Under the pieces are notes generated by a model, which was given only the letters and a program-made list of their open reading frames with translations, was not told the origin of the DNA and did not search any database. A stretch of DNA of 64,000 bases from positions 1 through 64,000 of the forward strand of contig CAWKLL010000025.1 in NCBI GenBank assembly GCA_963850255.1, in the 5' to 3' direction. Below are positions 58,633 to 64,000 of this stretch, one piece after another. Within the stretch, counting starts at the first letter, position 1; each line of letters starts with the position of its first letter. Both the position numbers and the translations under genes were made by a program. The stretch comes from J054 sp963850255 (GTDB lineage Bacteria > Pseudomonadota > Gammaproteobacteria > Steroidobacterales > GCA-2729495).

Positions 58633-58950
58633 GGTTTTTTAAAAAGGTGGAGGCGGACGGCTAAGTCAGGCAGTTAATTTCCCAACGGGCAGGGCGAAGT
58701 TTCAATTAAGTTTCAGTAGCAGCGGCTCAAGCATTGTTTCGGGCCGGCGGGTGGCGACACGCTCGCATTTTGCATTGAAGACGAAAGCCCGCGATTGGCG
58801 GTGATGCTTGCAGAGAGACAAGAACGAAAAAAGTTCGGGGCATAGCGCTTTAGCTAGAGATCCGGACAGTGAGGCATAACTTTTGGCGGCGGGCGCAGGC
58901 TAGTAAGTCAGCGGCAGTCTCCGGCCGACGGGTCAGGTGAGGATAGATCG
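58633..58950. other. Spacer between tRNA-Tyr and tRNA-Gly
   Basis: 318 nt with no gene or stable RNA I can support. A short TTTTTTAAAAAGG stretch lies directly after tRNA-Tyr. No clear terminator stem is seen. Confidence 0.5.
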
Positions 58951-59024
58951 GCGGGTGTAGTTCAACGGTAGAACCTCAGCCTTCCAAGCTGATGATGTGG
59001 GTTCGATTCCCATCACCCGCTCCA
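58951..59024 (+). tRNA. tRNA-Gly (TCC)
   Basis: 74 nt. Acceptor GCGGGTG pairing CACCCGC, anticodon TCC in CTCAGCCTTCCAAGCTGA, T-loop TTCGATT, encoded CCA. Confidence 0.95.
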
Positions 59025-59038
59025 GGCGATGGTGTTAT

Positions 59039-59116
<78 letters not shown>

Positions 59117-59206
59117 TGATTGCCGGCGGGTTATACGCCGGAAGATTAGGAAATAGCCAGGCGCGTCTTCGGGCGTGGTCCAAGAGGGTCAGGAGAGAGA
59201 GACGAA

Positions 59207-60412
59207 ATGTCTAAAGAGAAATTTCAGCGCACAAAGCCGCATGTAAATGTTGGAACGATTGGTCACGTTGACCATGGCAAGACGACGTTGACAGCGGCTT
59301 TGACGAAGGTAATGGCGGCGAAGCACGGCGGCGAGACGAAGGCGTTTGATCAGATTGATAACGCGCCGGAAGAACGCGAGCGTGGCATCACGATTGCCAC
59401 CGCGCACGTGGAGTACGAGAGCGACAACCGTCACTACGCGCACGTTGACTGCCCCGGGCATGCTGACTACGTAAAGAACATGATCACGGGTGCGGCGCAG
59501 ATGGACGGCGCGATCCTGGTCTGTTCAGCGGCTGACGGCCCGATGCCGCAGACCCGCGAGCACATTCTTCTGGCCCGCCAGGTTGGCGTGCCCTACATCG
59601 TGGTGTTCCTGAACAAGGCCGATATGGTCGATGACGAGGAACTGCTGGAACTGGTCGAGATGGAGGTCCGTGACCTGCTGTCGACTTACGAGTTTCCGGG
59701 CGACGACACGCCGATCATCACCGGCAGCGCGCTGAAGGCGCTGGAAGGCGACACCAGCGAGATTGGTGCGCCGGCGGTGATCAAGCTGGTTGAAGCGATG
59801 GACAGCTACATCCCTGAGCCGGAACGCGCCATTGACGGCGACTTTCTGATGCCGGTGGAAGATGTGTTCTCGATTTCAGGTCGCGGCACGGTGGTGACCG
59901 GTCGCATAGAGCGCGGCATCGTGAACGTGGGTGACGAGGTTGAGATCGTCGGCATCAAGGCGACGGAGAAGACCACCTGCACGGGCGTAGAGATGTTCCG
60001 CAAGCTGCTGGACGAAGGTCGCGCGGGCGACAACGTTGGCGTGTTGTTGCGCGGCACCAAGCGCGATGATGTGGAGCGTGGCCAGGTACTGGCCAAGCCC
60101 GGGTCGATCAACCCGCACACCAAGTTTGAGGCTGAGGTTTATATTCTGACCAAGGAAGAAGGTGGTCGACACACGCCGTTCTTCAAGGGTTACCGGCCGC
60201 AGTTTTATTTCCGCACGACGGATGTGACGGGCGCCTGTGAGTTGCCGGAAGGCACCGAGATGGTGATGCCGGGCGACAACGTGCAGATGAAAGTAGAGTT
60301 GATTGCCCCGATTGCCATGGAAGATGGCCTGCGCTTCGCGATTCGCGAGGGTGGCCGGACCGTGGGTGCCGGGGTGGTCGCGAAAATGAATCGACTAACG
60401 ACAGGCCAGTAG
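59207..60412 (+). CDS. tuf: Elongation factor Tu
   Basis: 401 aa. P-loop GHVDHGKTTLTAAL, switch DCPGHADYVKNMITG and NKADMVDDEE define the G domain; the rest is standard EF-Tu. A ribosome site AGGAGAG precedes ATG. Family members end near VGAGVVAK plus two or three residues, but here the frame runs on (MNRLTTGQ) and stops only inside tRNA-Trp. One extra A in the GAAAATGA run would restore a stop right after VVAK. The extension is therefore suspect. Confidence 0.98.
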   Translation: MSKEKFQRTKPHVNVGTIGHVDHGKTTLTAALTKVMAAKHGGETKAFDQIDNAPEERERGITIATAHVEYESDNRHYAHVDCPGHADYVKNMITGAAQMDGAILVCSAADGPMPQTREHILLARQVGVPYIVVFLNKADMVDDEELLELVEMEVRDLLSTYEFPGDDTPIITGSALKALEGDTSEIGAPAVIKLVEAMDSYIPEPERAIDGDFLMPVEDVFSISGRGTVVTGRIERGIVNVGDEVEIVGIKATEKTTCTGVEMFRKLLDEGRAGDNVGVLLRGTKRDDVERGQVLAKPGSINPHTKFEAEVYILTKEEGGRHTPFFKGYRPQFYFRTTDVTGACELPEGTEMVMPGDNVQMKVELIAPIAMEDGLRFAIREGGRTVGAGVVAKMNRLTTGQ

Positions 60413-60478
60413 CTCAACTGGTAGAGCAGCGGTCTCCAAAACCGCAGGTTGGGGGTTCGAGTCCCTCCTGGCCTGCCA
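60403..60478 (+). tRNA. tRNA-Trp (CCA)
   Basis: 76 nt. Acceptor AGGCCAG pairing CTGGCCT, anticodon CCA in GCGGTCTCCAAAACCGC, T-loop TTCGAGT, discriminator G, encoded CCA. Its first 10 nt overlap the apparent end of tuf. The tuf-Trp-secE order is common in gammaproteobacteria. Confidence 0.96.
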
Positions 60479-60512
60479 TTTGGCGGGGCCTGATGGCATT
60501 GCAATTGGAAGT

Positions 60513-60890
60513 ATGAGTACTAAGACAGAATCCGCCCCGGGTCCCATAGACACGATCAAGTTGATCGTGGCTGTCGGTGTGATCATTGGCGGCGTAGTGG
60601 CTTACTACTATTACGAGAATGAGTCACTGCTTTTGCGGGTGGCTGGCGTGCTGATTGCTTTGGCAATCGCTGCTGTGATTGCCTATCAGTCGATGCAAGG
60701 CCAGGAGTTCTGGCGTTTCCTGCAAAGTTCGCGGGGCGAATTGCGCAAGGTCATATGGCCGAGCCGACAGGAAACTGTGCAGACTACTCTGACGGTGTTT
60801 GTCTTCGTTTTGATCCTCGGGGTGTTCTTCTGGCTGTTGGACATGGGCCTGGTGTCTATCACCCGCTGGCTCACAGGGCAGGGGAATTAA
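60513..60890 (+). CDS. secE: Preprotein translocase subunit SecE
   Basis: 125 aa from ATG 60513 after TTGGAAG. It has the three-TM form of gammaproteobacterial SecE: TM1 (LIVAVGVIIGGVVAYYYY), TM2 (VAGVLIALAIAAVIAY), amphipathic conserved LRKVIWPSRQETVQTTL and TM3. Part of SecYEG. Four nt separate it from nusG. Confidence 0.95.
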   Translation: MSTKTESAPGPIDTIKLIVAVGVIIGGVVAYYYYENESLLLRVAGVLIALAIAAVIAYQSMQGQEFWRFLQSSRGELRKVIWPSRQETVQTTLTVFVFVLILGVFFWLLDMGLVSITRWLTGQGN

Positions 60891-60894
60891 GCCG

Positions 60895-61430
60895 GTGGCG
60901 TTGAAGTGGTATGTGGTGCACGCTTACTCGAATTTCGAGAATAAGGTGCAGCAAGTCGCTGGAAGAGCGCATCAAGCTGCATGGTCTGGACGACAAGTTC
61001 GGCAAGATCATGGTGCCCACCGAAGAAGTGGTGGAGATGCGCGAAGGCCAGAAGCGGCGCAGCGAGCGCAAGTTTTTCCCCGGTTATGTGCTGGTGCAAA
61101 TGGAGATGGACGACGACACCTGGCACCTGGTTAAAGAAGTGCCCAAGGTGCTGGGTTTTATCGGCGGGTCCAGCGACCGACCGGCGCCGATCACGGATAA
61201 AGAGGCAGACGCCATCCTGCAATCGGGTGCAGGAAGGCATCGACAAGCCACGGCCCAAGGTGCTGTTCGAGCCCGGCGAGGTGGTGCGAGTGATCGATGG
61301 TCCGTTCAACGACTTCAATGGCGTTGTCGAGCACGTTAACTACGACAAGAGCAGGTTGCGCGTTGCGGTGCAGATTCTGGGCCGTTCTACTCCGGTGGAG
61401 CTGGAATTCGGTCAGGTCGAGAAAGGCTGA
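60895..61430 (+). CDS. nusG: Transcription antitermination factor NusG, frame-interrupted twice
   Basis: 177 aa after removing extra bases near 60955 and 61220, normal for NusG. GTG start: ALKWYVVHAYSNFENKV, next frame SLEERIKLHGLDDKFGKI, KFFPGYVLVQMEMDDDTWHL and ILQ, then third frame VQEGIDKPRPKVLFEPGEVV and the KOW domain VDGPF-like (VIDGPFNDFNGVVEHV). It binds RNA polymerase and Rho/S10. Every family block is present, and the gene is essential, so the breaks are almost certainly sequence errors. Confidence 0.93.
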
Positions 61431-61523
61431 CGTCGCATAGTTTATTCAGCTCCGTGCCGGCGGCTTCCGGACGCGGAACGGTGAGGGGAGCCGCAAGGCG
61501 TTAGCACCCATACGAGGTAAATC

Positions 61524-61956
61524 ATGGCCAAGAAAGTAACTACCTACATCAAGCTCCAGGTTCCGGCCGGTAAGGCGAATCCGAGCCCGCCGGTGGGTCC
61601 CGCCCTCGGTCAGCACGGCGTGAATATCATGGAATTCTGCAAGGCGTTTAATGCCCATACGCAGAGCATGGAGGCCGGGATGCCGATTCCGGTGGTGATC
61701 ACGGTGTACTCGGATCGCAGCTTTACCTTTGTGACCAAGACGCCGCCGGCCGCGGTGTTGCTGAAAAAGCTCGCCGGTGTGCCCAAGGGCAGCGGCACGC
61801 CCAACACCACCAAGGTAGGCAAGGTGACTCGCGCCCAGTTGGAAGAGATCGCCCAGCACCAAGGAGCCTGATCTGACGGCGGCCGATCTGGATGCCGCGG
61901 TACGCACCATTGCGGGCAGCGCCCGCAGTATGGGCCTTGATGTGGAGGGTGTGTGA
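61524..61956 (+). CDS. rplK: 50S ribosomal protein L11, frame-interrupted
   Basis: 143 aa after removing one extra base near 61865; uncorrected it stops at 61871 without its C-terminal helix. [40 protein letters not shown] and [14 protein letters not shown] are L11 blocks, and the shifted tail ([20 protein letters not shown]) matches the normal C-terminus. Stop TGA 61954 lies one base before the rplA start. It binds 23S at the GTPase centre. Confidence 0.95.
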
Positions 61957-61957
61957 G

Positions 61958-62653
61958 ATGGCCAAGGCGAGTAAAAGAACGAATAGTTTCCGCGAGCAGG
62001 TATCGCGCGCCGACGCTTATGCCATTGATGAGGCGCTGGGTTTGGTCAAGAACATGGCCAGTGCCAAGTTCCGGGAGTCCGTCGACGTGTCGGTGAATCT
62101 CGGCGTTGATCCGCGCAAGTCTGACCAGGTAGTGCGCGGTTCTACCGTGCTGCCGCACGGCACCGGCAAAGATGTGCGCGTTGCCGTGTTCGCGCAGGGC
62201 GAAAATGCTGAAAAGGCCCTTGCAGCCGGCGCTGACGTGGTTGGCTTCGAAGACCTGGCCGAAACAATTAAAGGCGGTGACCTGAATTTTGACACGGTCA
62301 TTGCCACGCCGGACGCCATGCGAATTGTCGGCCAGCTTGGGCGCGTATTGGGTCCTCGCGGCCTGATGCCAAACCCCAAGGTGGGTACGGTTACCCAGGA
62401 CGTAGAAACGGCCGTTACCAACGCCAAGTCCGGCCAGGTACGTTTTCGTACCGATAAGGCCGGCATCGTGCATTGCACCATCGGCAAAGCGGACTTTGAG
62501 GTCGACGCCTTGCGCGAAAATCTGGGTGCTCTGCTCGCTGATCTGAGCAAAGCCAAGCCCGCATCGTCCAAAGGGCAGTATTTAAAGCGACTGTCAGTGT
62601 CATCCACCATGGGCCCCGGGGTGCTGGTGGATCAAAGCAGTCTGGACGCCTGA
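61958..62653 (+). CDS. rplA: 50S ribosomal protein L1
   Basis: 231 aa from ATG 61958. MAKASKRTNSFREQV start, VRGSTVLPHGTGKDVRVAVF, GPRGLMPNPKVGTVT and the terminal SSTMGPGVLVD are family-conserved. It is the L1-stalk protein and autogenously represses the rplKA message in known relatives. Confidence 0.98.
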   Translation: MAKASKRTNSFREQVSRADAYAIDEALGLVKNMASAKFRESVDVSVNLGVDPRKSDQVVRGSTVLPHGTGKDVRVAVFAQGENAEKALAAGADVVGFEDLAETIKGGDLNFDTVIATPDAMRIVGQLGRVLGPRGLMPNPKVGTVTQDVETAVTNAKSGQVRFRTDKAGIVHCTIGKADFEVDALRENLGALLADLSKAKPASSKGQYLKRLSVSSTMGPGVLVDQSSLDA

Positions 62654-62875
62654 ACCGGCGTCTGTTGAAGGATTTAGAGGAAGTAGTAAGGAAGACGTTC
62701 CGCGGCTTCGGTTGAAGACCGGTGCCCTGGAAGCGAAGGATCGCATTTCACATCGAAGACCGCAGGTGGTGACCGAAAGGTTTGCCTTAATAGTTCGCGA
62801 GAGCTGGCCTGCGCAGGTGGTGTTACCCGAGTCAGGACTCCTGGTGAAGGTCACCCCGACACTTTAGGAGGAGAT
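62654..62875 (+). promoter_or_regulatory. rplJ leader (L10 autoregulation region)
   Basis: 222 nt between rplA and rplJ with several pairing segments, for example CAGGTGGTG at 62762 and 62814 and CAGGACTCCTGGTGAAGG at 62837. In related bacteria this leader binds the L10-L12 complex to control rplJL. The pairing is seen by eye only and a promoter could also lie here. AGGAGGAG precedes the rplJ ATG. Confidence 0.55.
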
Positions 62876-63400
62876 ATGGCTCTCAGACTCGCAGACAAGA
62901 AGGCTCTTGTTGCCGAGGTGAGTGAGGTTGCCAGGACTGCGCATTCGGCTGTAGCGGCTGAATACCGTGGTCTTAGCGTTTCGCAGATGACCGAGTTGCG
63001 TGCCAAGGCGCGTGACGAAGGCGTCTACGTGCGGGTAACCAAAAACACCCTGGCCAGGCGGGCCATAGAGGGCACCGAGTTCGAATGTCTCGGCGAAGCG
63101 CTCAAAGGTCCGCTCATGCTGGCGTTTTCCCGCGAAGACCCGGGCGCTGCTGCCCGGCTCGTCAAGGGTTTCGCCAAGGACAACGAACTGCTGGTGACCA
63201 AGGCGGTCGCCGTGGGCGGGACGTTATACGGCGCTGAGGATCTGGACCGGCTGGCAAGCCTGCCCAACCTCGACCAGGCCAGGGCAATGCTGCTGGGCTT
63301 GCTGCAAGCCCCCGGCGGGAAACTGGTTCGGACCCTTGCGGAAGCGCCTTCCATGCTGGCCCGTGTGCTTAATGCGCGCGGCCAACAGGAAGCCGGTTGA
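62876..63400 (+). CDS. rplJ: 50S ribosomal protein L10
   Basis: 174 aa. MALRLADKKALVAEVSEVA, YRGLSVSQMTELRAKARDEG and VRVTKNTLARRAIEGTEFE are L10 motifs; the C-terminal helix that carries L7/L12 dimers follows a GKLVRTLAEAPSMLARVL stretch. Ribosome site AGGAGGAG. Co-transcribed with rplL 59 nt downstream. Confidence 0.98.
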   Translation: MALRLADKKALVAEVSEVARTAHSAVAAEYRGLSVSQMTELRAKARDEGVYVRVTKNTLARRAIEGTEFECLGEALKGPLMLAFSREDPGAAARLVKGFAKDNELLVTKAVAVGGTLYGAEDLDRLASLPNLDQARAMLLGLLQAPGGKLVRTLAEAPSMLARVLNARGQQEAG

Positions 63401-63459
63401 TTTAATGACGGGTAGGCTACTACCTATCGGGTAACAAATTACTTTCAGGAGATTGAACA

Positions 63460-63840
63460 ATGGCACTTTCAAACGAAGAGCTGATTAAAGAACTCAGCGC
63501 TAAGCCGATCATGGAGATCGTCGAACTGGTCAAGTCGCTAGAAGAAGAATGGGGCGTATCGGCTGCGGCGCCTGTGGCCGTTGCTGCCGCCGCTGGTGGT
63601 GATGCCGGTGGTGAGGCTGCTGAAGAGCAGACCGAATTCGATGTGATCCTGGCCAACTTTGGCGACAACAAGGTCGCGGTAATTAAGGCAGTTCGCACCA
63701 TCACCGGACTTGGTCTCAAAGAGGCCAAAGATATGGTCGAAGGCGCGCCGGCTACCGTTAAGGAAGGCGTGACCAAAGATGAAGCGGAAGAACTCAAGAA
63801 GCAGCTCGAAGAAGCCGGTGCAAAAGCAGACGTCAAGTAA
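63460..63840 (+). CDS. rplL: 50S ribosomal protein L7/L12
   Basis: 126 aa. N-terminal dimerisation helix (SNEELIKELSAKPIMEIVEL), Ala/Gly-rich hinge (near 43-55) and the C-terminal domain (EFDVILANFGDNKVAVIKAV, GLGLKEAKDMVEGAPATVKE) that contacts elongation factors. Normal length. Ribosome site CAGGAGA. Confidence 0.98.
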   Translation: MALSNEELIKELSAKPIMEIVELVKSLEEEWGVSAAAPVAVAAAAGGDAGGEAAEEQTEFDVILANFGDNKVAVIKAVRTITGLGLKEAKDMVEGAPATVKEGVTKDEAEELKKQLEEAGAKADVK

Positions 63841-63903
63841 CCGGTTTGATCTGGTCGCTTCGATTGCTTACTGACTTCACTGTTCTGCAGACGGTAGTTT
63901 CAG

Positions 63904-63958
63904 AGACGGATCCGGCCGGCGGTGTTTACCGCCGGGCGGTGCCGTCTGTTTGTATTTT
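63904..63958 (+). terminator. rplL-rpoB attenuator-like stem-loop
   Basis: AGACGG (63904-63909) pairs with CCGTCT (63942-63947) around an inner GGCGG/CCGCC hairpin, followed by GTTTGTATTTT. Its place between rplL and rpoB is where a partial terminator and RNase III site lie in E. coli. Role is by analogy. Confidence 0.6.
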
Positions 63959-63997
63959 CAGCGCACGCTTAACGTAGATATTCAGAGGGAATACCTC

Positions 63998-64000
63998 ATG
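63998..64000 (+). CDS. rpoB: rpoB, start codon only (partial)
   Basis: The window ends on ATG, seven bases after AGAGGGA, 157 nt beyond rplL. Gene order makes this the start of the RNA polymerase beta subunit; only one codon is visible. Confidence 0.7.

Overview
The window reads as a piece of a gammaproteobacterial chromosome of moderately high GC. The clues are an rrn operon with tRNA-Ile and tRNA-Ala in its spacer, the order tRNA-Thr/Tyr/Gly/Thr-tuf-tRNA-Trp-secE-nusG-rplKAJL-rpoB, a plsY-birA-coaX group, an MSHA-type pilus locus and a PEP-CTERM-like protein. The 16S fragment and gene content suggest an environmental, probably marine lineage (Woeseiales/Chromatiales-like); that placement is inference only.

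Layout. 1-4.95 kb: the 3' part of a 16S gene, tRNA-Ile, tRNA-Ala, 23S, 5S and a terminator. 5.2-14.6 kb: an accessory island bounded by copies of the 5S 3' end. It encodes a channel-like RCK-RyR protein, a SLOG-family protein, a two-TM protein, a TIR-domain protein and two overlapping FtsH-like AAA+ metalloproteases. This set looks like a nucleotide-signal-triggered defence or stress system and is the main candidate for something undescribed. 14.9-37.9 kb: a PEP-CTERM-like gene, then a long minus-strand MSHA/type IV pilus locus (response regulator, histidine kinase, response regulator, GGDEF-EAL, STAS-MshE, MshG, pilin, MshC, MshD, MshO, fused MshP/Q adhesin, diguanylate cyclase, MshI, PilN, PilO, MshK, MshL-SPOR), interrupted by a RAYT transposase between two REP-like hairpins. 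38-43.6 kb: MOSC protein, glutamate dehydrogenase, MFS transporter and VOC protein. 43.7-47.5 kb: TonB-dependent receptor, bicupin and isochorismatase-like hydrolase. 47.6-52.3 kb: glycosyltransferases and a polysaccharide pyruvyl transferase. 52.4-58.3 kb: amidinotransferase-like enzyme, M61 peptidase, PlsY, BirA, CoaX and a SPOR protein. 58.3-64 kb: tRNAs, tuf, secE, nusG, L11, L1, L10, L7/L12 and the rpoB start codon.

Working together: the pilus locus appears to be run by cyclic di-GMP. It has a cyclase, a GGDEF-EAL protein, an MshE ATPase with a c-di-GMP-binding type N-domain and a local two-component system. In the island, the likely sensors or signal processors (SLOG, RCK-RyR) sit beside likely effectors (TIR, membrane protein, AAA+ proteases).

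Data quality: thirteen reading-frame breaks in nine genes, including the essential nusG and rplK, are all explained by one extra base each, and each corrected length is a multiple of three. I treat these genes as intact and the breaks as probable insertion errors. They are annotated end to end as single genes.
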